Assembly (NCBI GenBank): GCA_038222915.1 | Contig: JBBRHH010000077.1 | Span: forward strand, 1-15,339 | From: JBBRHH01 sp038222915 | GTDB lineage: Bacteria > Planctomycetota > Phycisphaerae > Tepidisphaerales > Tepidisphaeraceae | DNA length: 15,339 bases | Direction: 5' to 3' | In this document: piece by piece, positions 6,228-13,622 of the stretch | Position numbering within the stretch: position 1 is the first letter of the stretch | How the letters are laid out: each line of letters begins with the position of its first letter | Translations under genes and position numbers: made by a program | Notes under the pieces: model-generated | The model's database searches: none | The model's input: only the letters and a program-made list of their open reading frames with translations | Told to the model about the DNA's origin: nothing

Positions 6228-7622
6228 GTGCCTCTGCTCCTGATCGCCGGCGCGATCGGGCTGACGTATGCGTGGACGTTGTGGTTGCTGCGCGGGGCCA
6301 ACGAATTGCATGTGAATCAGAATGTAGAACAGATCAGCCGGCGGGTGGAGTTTCAGTTGCGGGCGATTGGACCTGGCGCGGCGCAGCCCAAGGATGTCTG
6401 GGAGGCGCTCTACACCGAACTCCTGAGCGACCCGTCGGTGCAGGCGGTGTGCGTTTTCGATTTCACGCGGAACGGTCCACCCTACAACTTGCGGCGCTTC
6501 GACACAACGCCGGTGCCGCAGAGCGTGGGAGCGATCGATCCCCTGCTCAATGCCGATCCGAACGCCGTGCGGCGCAAGATCGAGTGGAAGCTCGATATGG
6601 CCAAGCTGCAGGCATACTTCACACAGTACGCCCGGCGGCAAGTGGGCGAGGATGAAGTGCTGGCCTGGCTGGCGGGTCAGAACATTCGATCGGACCTGGT
6701 GCGCGGGTACGTCTACCTTGATCTGTCACGGCCTGCGCTCGAGGCGCAATTCAGGGCGGCGCGGGGCCCGCTGTTGCGGCGGGCGCTCGTGATCGCCTGT
6801 GGAGGCGTGGTGCTTCTGGGGACGCTGGGGTCGATCGCGTTTTATGGCTGGCACACTTTGCAACGTGTTCGCGTCCGCGCTGAACTCGCCCAGCAAGGCC
6901 TCGCGGCAGAGCGCGGTTTGACCGCGGCCGTGTTGGCGCATGAGATTCGAAACCCTCTGGCGGCGCTTCGCTTTCAGCTTCATTCCCTGCGGCGCAACGC
7001 GGCCGATCCGCCGCGCGTGGATGCAACGTGCAACACCATCGATTCGGAACTGTCGCGCATCCAGCAGCTTGTGCAGGATTATCTCACCCACGAAAAGGCC
7101 GAGACGATGCGCATTGGTCCGGTCGATTTGTCGGATGCCGTCGGCACTTTGCAATCGATCATGGGGGAGATGCTGCGCACGACCAACACGCAGCTTGAGG
7201 TGGTTGAAGCGGCGCGCGACGTGAGCGTGACTTGTGATTCGCACGCGCTCCGGCAGGTCCTGATGAACCTGGTTCTCAACGCGCAACAGGCCCTTGGCCG
7301 GGGCGGGCGCATCACCATTCGAACCGGCGCGAGCGAGGGGTTTGGGACGATCGACGTTTCCGATACCGGGCCGGGAATTCCTGAAGAGATGCGCGACCGG
7401 TTGTTCAAGCCATTTCAAACGACCAAGAAAGGCGGAACGGGGATTGGGCTGGCGCTGGTGAAACGATTCGTCGATAATTTCGGCGGCAGCGTGACGGTCG
7501 AATCGCAAACAGGCGTTGGCACCACGTTTCACCTGCGTCTTCCGCTGGCCGGCTCGCAACGGGGTTTTGATGCGAGGCCGGTGCAGGTCACTTCAACAGC
7601 GCCTGAAGCCGCGTATCATTAA
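6228..7622 (+). CDS. Membrane sensor histidine kinase
   Basis: Transmembrane histidine kinase. Helix 1 (residues 2-20) and helix 2 (about 186-209) bracket a periplasmic sensor region of about 165 residues that I do not recognise. The HisKA dimerisation domain carries H238 in L-A-H-E-I-R-N-P-L-A-A-L. The ATPase domain has an N-box (N351 in L-V-L-N-A-Q-Q-A-L), G1 (D379-T-G-P-G-I-P), an F-box (L-F-K-P-F-Q-T-T) and G2 (G-G-T-G-I-G-L-A-L). The annotated start is GTG 6228. The frame stays open upstream to the previous stop, and a CTG at 6192, preceded by GAGAG, would add a charged K-S-A-W-T-I-F-R-S leader typical of an inner-membrane start. It lies between its two probable partner regulators. Confidence 0.9.
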   Translation: MPLLLIAGAIGLTYAWTLWLLRGANELHVNQNVEQISRRVEFQLRAIGPGAAQPKDVWEALYTELLSDPSVQAVCVFDFTRNGPPYNLRRFDTTPVPQSVGAIDPLLNADPNAVRRKIEWKLDMAKLQAYFTQYARRQVGEDEVLAWLAGQNIRSDLVRGYVYLDLSRPALEAQFRAARGPLLRRALVIACGGVVLLGTLGSIAFYGWHTLQRVRVRAELAQQGLAAERGLTAAVLAHEIRNPLAALRFQLHSLRRNAADPPRVDATCNTIDSELSRIQQLVQDYLTHEKAETMRIGPVDLSDAVGTLQSIMGEMLRTTNTQLEVVEAARDVSVTCDSHALRQVLMNLVLNAQQALGRGGRITIRTGASEGFGTIDVSDTGPGIPEEMRDRLFKPFQTTKKGGTGIGLALVKRFVDNFGGSVTVESQTGVGTTFHLRLPLAGSQRGFDARPVQVTSTAPEAAYH

Positions 7623-7627
7623 CAGGA

Positions 7628-9025
7628 ATGGCGATCGAGCCCGGTGCTCTCATGACAGAAAACCCGCTCCACATTCTCCTGGTCGAAGATGACGAATCGC
7701 TCCGCACGGCGATTGCAGCCACGTTGCGCGAGGATGGTTATGCGGTGCAGACCGCCTCCGACGGGCAGGACGCGATCGATCATTACAAGTCAGAAACGGA
7801 TCTGGTGATCGCGGATCTGATGATGCCGAAGCTGGACGGGAGGGCGCTCTTGCGGTGGGTGACGCAGAATCACGCCGGTGCGTCGGTTATTCTGATGACG
7901 GGTTTTGGAACGATTCCACAAGCAGTGGACGCGATCAAGGCGGGGGCGACCGCGTATCTGACCAAGCCGCTCAACCCCGACGAGCTGCTGTTACAGGTGC
8001 GCAAGGCGCTCGAAGATAAGCGGCTGCGGCAGGAGCTTTCGCGCCTGCGCGGCCAACTGCGCGAGGGGTGGCATTACCGCCATATCATCGGGCAAAGCCC
8101 GGCCATGCAGCCGGTTTTTGCGATCATCGACCGGGCGGCCGCGGTGAAGACGACGGTGCTGGTGATCGGTGAATCGGGGACCGGCAAGGAGATGGTGGCC
8201 AGGGCGCTGCACGAGGGCGGGCCGCGGCGCAGCGCGCCGTTTCTGGCGCTTAACTGCGGCGCGATTCCAGAAAATCTGATCGAGTCGACTTTGTTTGGAC
8301 ACGAGCGCGGCGCGTTCACCGGCGCGGACAGCCGCACACGCGGATATTTTCAGGCCGCCAACGGCGGGACATTGCTGCTTGATGAAATCGGCGAGCTGCC
8401 GATGGGGCTGCAGTCGAAACTGCTCCGCGTTTTGGAGGAGGGAGCGGTGACGCCGGTCGGCACGACTGCGCCGCAGAAGGTGGACGTGCGAATCGTGGCC
8501 GCGACGAATCGCGACCTTGAGGTGCAGGTGAAGGAGAACAAGTTTCGCCAGGATTTGTTTTTCCGGTTGAACGTGGTGCGGATTGATCTGCCGCCGCTGC
8601 GACGCCGGCGGGAGGATCTGCCGCTGATGACACGATTTTTCCTGGATGACATCTGCCGGCAAAATGGTTTTGAGCCGCGCGAAGTCGATCCATCATTGCT
8701 CGAAGCCTTTGGCCGATATGACTGGCCAGGCAATGTGCGTGAGTTGAAGAACGTGCTGGAGAGCATGGTGGTGTTGAGCGGCAAGCACCTGCTGTCGGCC
8801 GAGGATTTGCCGGAGCGTTTTCTGCGCGAGCTGGATGTTCTGGAGGGGGATGATGGGGAGGCGGAATCGGAGGGGCCGGAGTTGAATCTCGATCGTCTGT
8901 CCAAGCAGGCGATTTTGAAGGCGCTTGAGGGGTGCCGGGGAAATCGGACGGAGGCGGCAAAGCAGTTGGGCATCAGCCGGCGGACGCTGCACCGGCGGTT
9001 GAACGAGTTTGGGCTGCGGGAGTAG
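7628..9025 (+). CDS. NtrC-family sigma-54-dependent response regulator
   Basis: Full-length (465 aa) enhancer-binding protein. The receiver has E20-D21-D22, phospho-acceptor D63 (I-A-D-L-M-M-P), T91 and K113. The AAA+ domain has Walker A G-E-S-G-T-G-K-E (181-188), the sigma-54 contact loop G-A-F-T-G-A (228-233), Walker B L-L-L-D252-E-I-G-E-L and I-V-A-A-T-N-R. The C-terminus is a Fis-type helix-turn-helix: N-R-T-E-A-A-K-Q-L-G-I-S-R-R-T-L-H-R-R-L. It starts 5 bases after the kinase stop codon, and both are likely co-transcribed from the sigma-54 promoter at 5716, giving positive autoregulation. ATG 7652 (M-T-E-N-P-L) is an alternative start; neither has an ideal Shine-Dalgarno. The stop codon directly abuts that of the convergent tadG-like gene. 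Confidence 0.95.
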   Translation: MAIEPGALMTENPLHILLVEDDESLRTAIAATLREDGYAVQTASDGQDAIDHYKSETDLVIADLMMPKLDGRALLRWVTQNHAGASVILMTGFGTIPQAVDAIKAGATAYLTKPLNPDELLLQVRKALEDKRLRQELSRLRGQLREGWHYRHIIGQSPAMQPVFAIIDRAAAVKTTVLVIGESGTGKEMVARALHEGGPRRSAPFLALNCGAIPENLIESTLFGHERGAFTGADSRTRGYFQAANGGTLLLDEIGELPMGLQSKLLRVLEEGAVTPVGTTAPQKVDVRIVAATNRDLEVQVKENKFRQDLFFRLNVVRIDLPPLRRRREDLPLMTRFFLDDICRQNGFEPREVDPSLLEAFGRYDWPGNVRELKNVLESMVVLSGKHLLSAEDLPERFLRELDVLEGDDGEAESEGPELNLDRLSKQAILKALEGCRGNRTEAAKQLGISRRTLHRRLNEFGLRE

Positions 9026-10072
9026 CTACTTCACCGTGCTTATCTTCGGAGCGGGGCCGTTGACCGACACCCAGAAGAATCCCGAGTTGTTGGCCCAGTT
9101 CACGTTGTCCATCATGCCCAGAAACAGCCGCGTCGCGCCAGCCGGTACGACGAACTGCTGCTGCACGTTGCCGCTCGTTTTGGCGTCGCCGATGAAAAAC
9201 GGCTGACGCAGTTTTGGTGACAGTGTTGTAAAGTCGCGCGATGCAGCGCTGCTCATGTCCAGAGCCGCTGGCGTTGCTCCGCCGGAATTGGGTGCCGTGT
9301 TGTCGAGAAACACGCCGACCAGCGATCCCTGCTGGGTGTTGAGCTGCGACATGCCATTGAGGTAGCCCGAGTCGTTGGTGCGGTTGCCCGCGGGCTGACC
9401 ATCGGGGGTCCAGTTCTGATTGATGTTGACCGGGTCGTCGGCCATCGAACCCGTAACCGTAAATTGCAAAGTCTGTCCCGCAACAATCGTCAGGCCAGCC
9501 TGCGTGGGCGAATTGGCTGGAGCGGTTCCTGAAACGGCGGAGCCGCCATAGTTGCCGTTGGGCATGCCGGCGAGCCAGGGATTCATGCCGGCGTCGACGC
9601 GCAGGGAGGTGGACGACGCCCCGGCGGCGGTCGAAAGCATGGCGATGGAGCTTACGGTGATGTCGCAGGATGCCATGCCGAACATTCCTGCGAATGCCAG
9701 GGGCACGGCGGTTCCCAGGGCCTTGGTTCGGCGGGCGTATACCTTCACAGCGTTGGGGCTTGCGCCGCCGGCCGTGAACGTTGACGTCCCGGAATTCCAG
9801 GTTCCAACGACCACATCAGTTGCGGGAATCAACACGACGGGACTTGCATCAGTGGTATTCAAGGCAGCCGTTGCCAGCGCGGCCGCTTGCGCCAGCGCCG
9901 TGCCCTGGGTGAGAAAGCTGGCCGCGTTTCGCGCGGCTGCGTCGGCCGCGGTTTGAAGCTCGCCCTTGGCCACCTGAACGCGACCGAGGTCCACGCCAAG
10001 GCTGGCAAATCCGATCAGCGGCACCATAGCCACCGTCAGCAAAATGAGAGTATTGCCGCGCCGTTTTCTCAC
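9026..10072 (-). CDS. TadG-like pilus-assembly protein with extra C-terminal domain
   Basis: Tad/Flp-locus protein with a TadG-like N-terminus: R-K-R-R-G-N-T-L-I-L-L, a hydrophobic helix, then L-G-V-D-L-G-R-V-Q-V-A-K and L-Q-T-A-A-D-A-A-A-R-N-A-A. The rest, about 300 residues, is exported and Ser/Thr/Ala/Gly-rich. Its end (F-V-V-P-A-G-A-T-R-L-F-L-G-M-M-D, then N-N-S-G-F-F-W-V-S-V) resembles the sugar-binding-like beta domain often seen in PEP-CTERM-type surface proteins. I chose GTG 10072, which is preceded by GGAGGAGGAGAT; the open frame continues up to GTG 10090. It is the third gene of the tadG/tadE/tadG operon, ending exactly at the stop of the NtrC-type gene. Function in pilus anchoring or adhesion is inferred. 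Confidence 0.78.
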   Translation of the reverse strand: MRKRRGNTLILLTVAMVPLIGFASLGVDLGRVQVAKGELQTAADAAARNAASFLTQGTALAQAAALATAALNTTDASPVVLIPATDVVVGTWNSGTSTFTAGGASPNAVKVYARRTKALGTAVPLAFAGMFGMASCDITVSSIAMLSTAAGASSTSLRVDAGMNPWLAGMPNGNYGGSAVSGTAPANSPTQAGLTIVAGQTLQFTVTGSMADDPVNINQNWTPDGQPAGNRTNDSGYLNGMSQLNTQQGSLVGVFLDNTAPNSGGATPAALDMSSAASRDFTTLSPKLRQPFFIGDAKTSGNVQQQFVVPAGATRLFLGMMDNVNWANNSGFFWVSVNGPAPKISTVK

Positions 10073-10085
10073 GATCTCCTCCTCC
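10073..10085 (-). promoter_or_regulatory. Strong ribosome-binding site deciding the GTG 10072 start
   Basis: Read on the minus strand, GGAGGAGGAGAT precedes GTG 10072. It lies inside the longer open frame from GTG 10090, so the longer version would bury the site. Confidence 0.6.
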
Positions 10086-10097
10086 AGCACTCCTGCT

Positions 10098-10550
10098 TCA
10101 TTCCCTGTTCATGACGGCCGTCCCCGTGACTACTTTTGAGCTTCCAATCCCTCCCAGCGACGATGGCAGCGGTGAGATGCCCACGCTGCTCCAGTTGCAG
10201 GAGACGGTCACGGTGATTGCGGTCCCGTTGGGCAGTCCGACCAGATTGGACGGACTGGTCGTCACGGAATACGAACAGTTTCCGACGCCGGCGTTGGTCA
10301 GCGACTGTGCAACTTTGGTGCTGACCGTCGTCGATGTCGAAGAAGATGTAATTGCCTCGCGAGCGCCGTCCCGGGCCGCGCTCTGAAATGTATTTTTGAC
10401 GAAGAAGTAGTAGCCGTATTCAGCGGTGCCGAAGGCGATCATCAGCAGGACGGGCAGGCCGAGCACCATCTCGATCAGCGCGCCTCCGTGGCGGCGCCTG
10501 CACAGAAAGGGGCGATTGGTGCAGCGACGGCATGTTGTTGTAGAGGTCAT
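10098..10550 (-). CDS. tadE: TadE-like minor pseudopilin
   Basis: A 150-residue TadE family protein. After a basic, cysteine-containing leader (C-R-R-C at 8-11 and another Cys near 17) comes G-G-A-L-I-E-M-V-L-G-L-P-V-L-L, the hydrophobic pseudopilin segment with its glutamate, then F-G-T-A-E-Y-G-Y-Y-F-F-V-K-N, diagnostic of TadE. The periplasmic part is Ser/Thr-rich with two cysteines (C-S-Y-S and V-S-C-N-W) that could form a disulphide. TadE pseudopilins are processed by a TadV-type peptidase and are needed for Flp pilus assembly. ATG 10550 is 2 bases after the stop of the upstream tadG-like gene, indicating coupling. The tadG-like gene downstream begins within about 30 bases. Confidence 0.87.
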   Translation of the reverse strand: MTSTTTCRRCTNRPFLCRRRHGGALIEMVLGLPVLLMIAFGTAEYGYYFFVKNTFQSAARDGAREAITSSSTSTTVSTKVAQSLTNAGVGNCSYSVTTSPSNLVGLPNGTAITVTVSCNWSSVGISPLPSSLGGIGSSKVVTGTAVMNRE

Positions 10551-10552
10551 GG

Positions 10553-11770
10553 TTATTTCACAACTGAAATTGTTCCTGATCCCGATGCGGCAGAGAGCGA
10601 CTCGTCCTGGTGAATGCTTCCATTGCCGGTCTGCTGCAGCGACAACCCTATAACTCGTCCGTAGAGCGTCGACGCTCCACTGAAAGACATATCGGTATCT
10701 GGACCGTAGATGTCAGCCTGAACCGAGGTATTTGTTCGCAGTTGGAAGGTGGAGCCGGAAAGGAGGTAAATCTTGAAATTTGTCGGCTTGGATTGGTATG
10801 CGTTGACGGTGGAGGAATTGATGTTAACGTCCCCATAAATGTACATCACCACCGCCCCGGTCAAATTCACGGTCGCGTTGCCAGTCACCTTGAAATCCTG
10901 GACGTAGTAGGTCCCGGCCGGGATGGTGATCGTGCTGGAACCACTGTGATTGAAATTGGGAGAACTCCAGTCCGGCCCGGCAAGAAGAGTGTTGTTGTTT
11001 GTAGTGGCGGCCGTGCCCGCCGAGACGCTCGGGTAACTGACGGCGCTGGTGAGCGCGGTGCGTGAACCCGTGACCGTGCCGCCGCTGACCGTTTTGCCGA
11101 CGCCGGGATGTACATCTCCTTTGACGCTGCTGCTGTTGAGCGTGATGTTGCTGTTGGATGCAACGGTAGCCAGACTATGCGCCGAACCCGCGGAATAAAC
11201 CCCTGCGGTGGCATCGTAGCTGTCCCACACGCCGTTGTTGTTGTTGTTCATCGAGGTGAGCCCGACAATTCCATATGGCGACGTCGCCGTGGCCGTCATC
11301 GCTGTAGAGTAGGCGTGAATGGTGACGGTGGAGATACCGACAACCCTCGCCATTGTGAGCGCTACGGCCATGTGTCCGTTCACGCGCACTGAGTTGGCAG
11401 TGGAGCGGGCAGCCCCGGTCAAGATAGTGAAAGTCCGCCCGCTCGTATCCCAGGTGCCAAAGTCAATGTCCGACGTCGCGAGAACATAGGCGGTGCCGTT
11501 GACAGTGTTGTACCCCGCCGTCGTTACGGCATCGGTTTGCGCCTGGGTGTAACTGATCGTGAGGCCCTTGCATGCGGATCGTGCAGCTGCGTCCACTGCG
11601 CCCTGAAGTTGTGTTTTGGCCATCTGCACCGCACCCAGATCGACAGCCAGGGAGGAAAAACCAAAGACGACCACCATCATGAGAACTACAAAAATAAATG
11701 CGAATCCGCGACGGCCATGCTTATGCCGGACGAAGCGTCCTCCAGAAATTCTCCGTCCCACTGTCTTCAT
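10553..11770 (-). CDS. TadG-like protein with beta-repeat C-terminal domain
   Basis: A TadG-like N-terminus is followed by a long exported domain (405 aa total). The start carries R-R-G-F-A-F-I-F-V-V-L-M-M-V-V-V-F-G-F, then S-S-L-A-V-D-L-G-A-V-Q-M-A-K-T-Q-L-Q and A-V-D-A-A-A-R-S-A, the usual Tad anchor. The C-terminal half holds short beta-strand repeats (S-N-I-T-L-N-S-S-S-V-K-G-D-V, V-V-M-Y-I-Y-G-D-V-N-I-N, A-D-I-Y-G-P-D). These suggest a right-handed beta-helix like the DUF7305 or ice-binding-like domains found on TadG-like proteins. It is the first gene of the tadG/tadE/tadG operon. A close paralog lies divergently at 11877-13109. Role in surface adhesion or pilus anchoring is inferred. 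Confidence 0.78.
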   Translation of the reverse strand: MKTVGRRISGGRFVRHKHGRRGFAFIFVVLMMVVVFGFSSLAVDLGAVQMAKTQLQGAVDAAARSACKGLTISYTQAQTDAVTTAGYNTVNGTAYVLATSDIDFGTWDTSGRTFTILTGAARSTANSVRVNGHMAVALTMARVVGISTVTIHAYSTAMTATATSPYGIVGLTSMNNNNNGVWDSYDATAGVYSAGSAHSLATVASNSNITLNSSSVKGDVHPGVGKTVSGGTVTGSRTALTSAVSYPSVSAGTAATTNNNTLLAGPDWSSPNFNHSGSSTITIPAGTYYVQDFKVTGNATVNLTGAVVMYIYGDVNINSSTVNAYQSKPTNFKIYLLSGSTFQLRTNTSVQADIYGPDTDMSFSGASTLYGRVIGLSLQQTGNGSIHQDESLSAASGSGTISVVK

Positions 11771-11876
11771 TAATTCATTGCTTGCTCTTGCGATTATCGT
11801 TGAAACGATATGTGCACTCCTGAACTCATTTTAAAATTAGTTGCGGATCTCAGGTCTAAATAATTAAGTAGGGCTT
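11771..11876. promoter_or_regulatory. Shared divergent promoter region of the two tadG-like paralogs
   Basis: A 106-base AT-rich gap between divergent genes must hold promoters for both. It contains TATCGT-TGAA-ACGATA (11795-11810), a perfect 6-bp inverted repeat that could be an operator. I found no TGGCA-N6-TTGCA (sigma-54) motif on either strand and no confident -35/-10 pair. Confidence 0.45.
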
Positions 11877-13109
11877 GTGCGGTTTAGGAGGGGCAGACCG
11901 CCACCGATCCTGTGTATACGCATGGTTGTGAATGTGAGGCGAAATCATCCGATAATACAGCGGCGCGGCTTTGCGTTCGTGTTTGTCGTTTTAATGATGA
12001 TTGCGGTGTTCGGGTTCGTCTCGCTCGCCGTCGACTTTGGTTATGTGCAGGTCACGAAGACCGAACTGCAGAACGTGGCCGACTCCGCCGCCCGGGCGGC
12101 GATGACAGGCCTGGCCACCAGCTACACCTCTGCCCAGACCGACGGGATCGCCACGGCCGGCCAGAACAAAGTGAACAATCAATTGTTCACCCTCGCATCC
12201 ACGGACATCGATTTCGGTTCCTATAACTCCGGCACGAAAGTCTTTACTGTTGTCACCGGCGCGGCAAGGGCCTCGGCAACCGCCATCCGGATCAACGCCC
12301 ACGCGACGGTCAACCTCACCTTCACGCGCGTCATAGGCTTGAACACCATCACCATCCACGCCACCTCCGTCGTATCAAGCCAGCCACAGAACTACGGGAT
12401 CGTCGGTCAGAATTCGATGGCGATGAACACGACCGTAGTCTTGGACAGATACGACTCTTCGGCTGGCGGATATTCGGTTGGATCGGCGCATAGCCTTGCC
12501 AAGGCGGCCTCGGAAGGAAACATCACGATTACGGCCGGCACCGTAAAGGGGGACGCGCATCCTGGCGTTGGAAAGACGTGTACCGGTGGAACGGTAACCG
12601 GATCGCGGTCCGCCCTCAGCGGAGCGCTGAACTATAACAGCGTCACGGCCGGCAGCTACTCAACCACAAACGACAACGCCAGCCTCGGCGGGGCGGTCGT
12701 CAATGGAGACGTGAACTTCAACTTCTCCGGCTCAACCACTTTCCCGGGCGGAGTCTATTATCTCAGAAACGTCAATCTTTCCGGCGGCTGCACGATTACG
12801 AGCACCAGTACCTGCACGCTTTATATTTATGGAAATTGCACGCTGAACAACGTCGTCATGAATGCCTATCAGGCGAGGCCAACCAACTTTCGCATTTACC
12901 TTTTGCCGAGTGCGACGCTCAGTCTGTCCAATGCGTCGTCGATTCTGGCGGACATTTACTGTCCGGACAGTTCGGTCACGCTAAGCAACTCGTCATCCCT
13001 GTATGGCCGGATCATCGCCGCGTCGATCAATCAGACGGGAAGTGGGGGCATTCATATGGATGAATCGCTGCCGCAAGGGCTTGCCAGCCAGGTGATCCTT
13101 GTGAAGTGA
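11877..13109 (+). CDS. TadG-like protein, divergent paralog of the 10553-11770 gene
   Basis: Same plan as the neighbour on the other strand: R-R-G-F-A-F-V-F-V-V-L-M-M-I-A-V-F-G-F, S-L-A-V-D-F-G-Y-V-Q-V-T-K-T-E-L-Q, A-D-S-A-A-R-A-A, then D-I-D-F-G-S. The shared C-terminal domain has V-K-G-D-A-H-P-G-V-G-K-T, A-R-P-T-N-F-R-I-Y-L-L-P, L-A-D-I-Y-C-P-D-S, S-L-Y-G-R-I-I and I-H-M-D-E-S-L. By eye the two proteins are about half identical across their whole length. This copy has extra cysteines (G-K-T-C, G-G-C, T-C-T-L, G-N-C, Y-C-P) that its partner mostly lacks, suggesting disulphides or a surface role. The start is uncertain: GTG 11877 or ATG 11922. It is probably an exported pilus-associated or adhesive protein. 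Confidence 0.78.
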   Translation: MRFRRGRPPPILCIRMVVNVRRNHPIIQRRGFAFVFVVLMMIAVFGFVSLAVDFGYVQVTKTELQNVADSAARAAMTGLATSYTSAQTDGIATAGQNKVNNQLFTLASTDIDFGSYNSGTKVFTVVTGAARASATAIRINAHATVNLTFTRVIGLNTITIHATSVVSSQPQNYGIVGQNSMAMNTTVVLDRYDSSAGGYSVGSAHSLAKAASEGNITITAGTVKGDAHPGVGKTCTGGTVTGSRSALSGALNYNSVTAGSYSTTNDNASLGGAVVNGDVNFNFSGSTTFPGGVYYLRNVNLSGGCTITSTSTCTLYIYGNCTLNNVVMNAYQARPTNFRIYLLPSATLSLSNASSILADIYCPDSSVTLSNSSSLYGRIIAASINQTGSGGIHMDESLPQGLASQVILVK

Positions 13110-13201
13110 TCAGGCCGACTATTATACAATTATCCTGGATACGATTAATAAGCCCCCCGGATGGAAACGGATTGGCTGCGCTGCCCGCATCAAACGAGCA
13201 A

Positions 13202-13232
13202 GCCGGAACCGGTTTCGACAACCGGTTCCGGC
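13202..13232. terminator. Strong bidirectional hairpin between convergent genes
   Basis: GCCGGAACCGGTT (13202-13214) and AACCGGTTCCGGC (13220-13232) form a perfect 13-bp stem with a 5-base loop. It lies between the plus-strand tadG paralog (stop 13109) and the minus-strand flp gene (stop 13270), so it can serve both. No long T-tract is seen on either side. Confidence 0.7.
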
Positions 13233-13269
13233 GTGCTGCGTTTCTGAAAAGCGATGCCAGCCTTGCGGC

Positions 13270-13440
13270 TTACATCGAGCTGTTCAGGGTGTTCCAGCGG
13301 GCCAGCACCTTGGTGCCCACCGTTCCGATAACGGCGATCGAGGCAACCACAATCAAGCCGGCAATCAGTGCGTATTCCAGCACTTCGCCACCGGCTTCGT
13401 CGGCCACCAGGGCCGAAAACAGTTTGTTCAATTTCCGCAT
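13270..13440 (-). CDS. flp: Flp/type IVb prepilin
   Basis: A 56-residue prepilin. The leader M-R-K-L-N-K-L-F and an acidic turn (A-D-E-A) precede G17|G18-E-V-L-E-Y-A-L-I-A-G-L-I-V-V-A. Cleavage after G17 puts Glu at +5 and Tyr at +6, exactly as in mature Flp1 (E5/Y6), and the hydrophobic assembly helix follows. The C-terminus, V-G-T-K-V-L-A-R-W-N-T-L-N, is the usual short Flp tail. A strong Shine-Dalgarno, AAGAGGAG, ends about 5 bases before ATG 13440. It would be cut by a TadV-type prepilin peptidase and assembled by the Tad machinery; neither is in the window. It lies next to the TadE/TadG genes, supporting a Tad locus. Confidence 0.9.
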   Translation of the reverse strand: MRKLNKLFSALVADEAGGEVLEYALIAGLIVVASIAVIGTVGTKVLARWNTLNSSM

Positions 13441-13555
13441 GTCTGCTCCTCTTGTTCAGTGGCGAGTAACTCCTCTTTCATCGGAAGTGAAACGGCATCA
13501 CTTAATCGTGCCAAAATGCATGTGCCGATTAAAAGGGCGCGCAACTGCCAATGGA

Positions 13556-13586
13556 AAACGGGAACAGCTTGTGGCTATTCCCGTTT
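13556..13586 (-). terminator. Intrinsic terminator after the lipoprotein gene
   Basis: On the minus strand, AAACGGGAA and TTCCCGTTT pair over 9 bp, with an inner AGC/GCT pairing, followed by TTTT overlapping the arm. It lies 37 bases beyond the lipoprotein stop codon and upstream of flp, so it separates the two transcripts. The rest of 13441-13622 shows no gene. Confidence 0.6.
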
Positions 13587-13622
13587 CGTGAAAAGACGTT
13601 ATCGGATGTCGTGGGGCCGCGT

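Noticed and set aside
13441..13560. TGGCACG on the minus strand upstream of flp as a sigma-54 promoter
   Set aside because: The -24 half is perfect, but the base pair required at -12 (GC, ten bases after GG) is TG, and no other spacing works.
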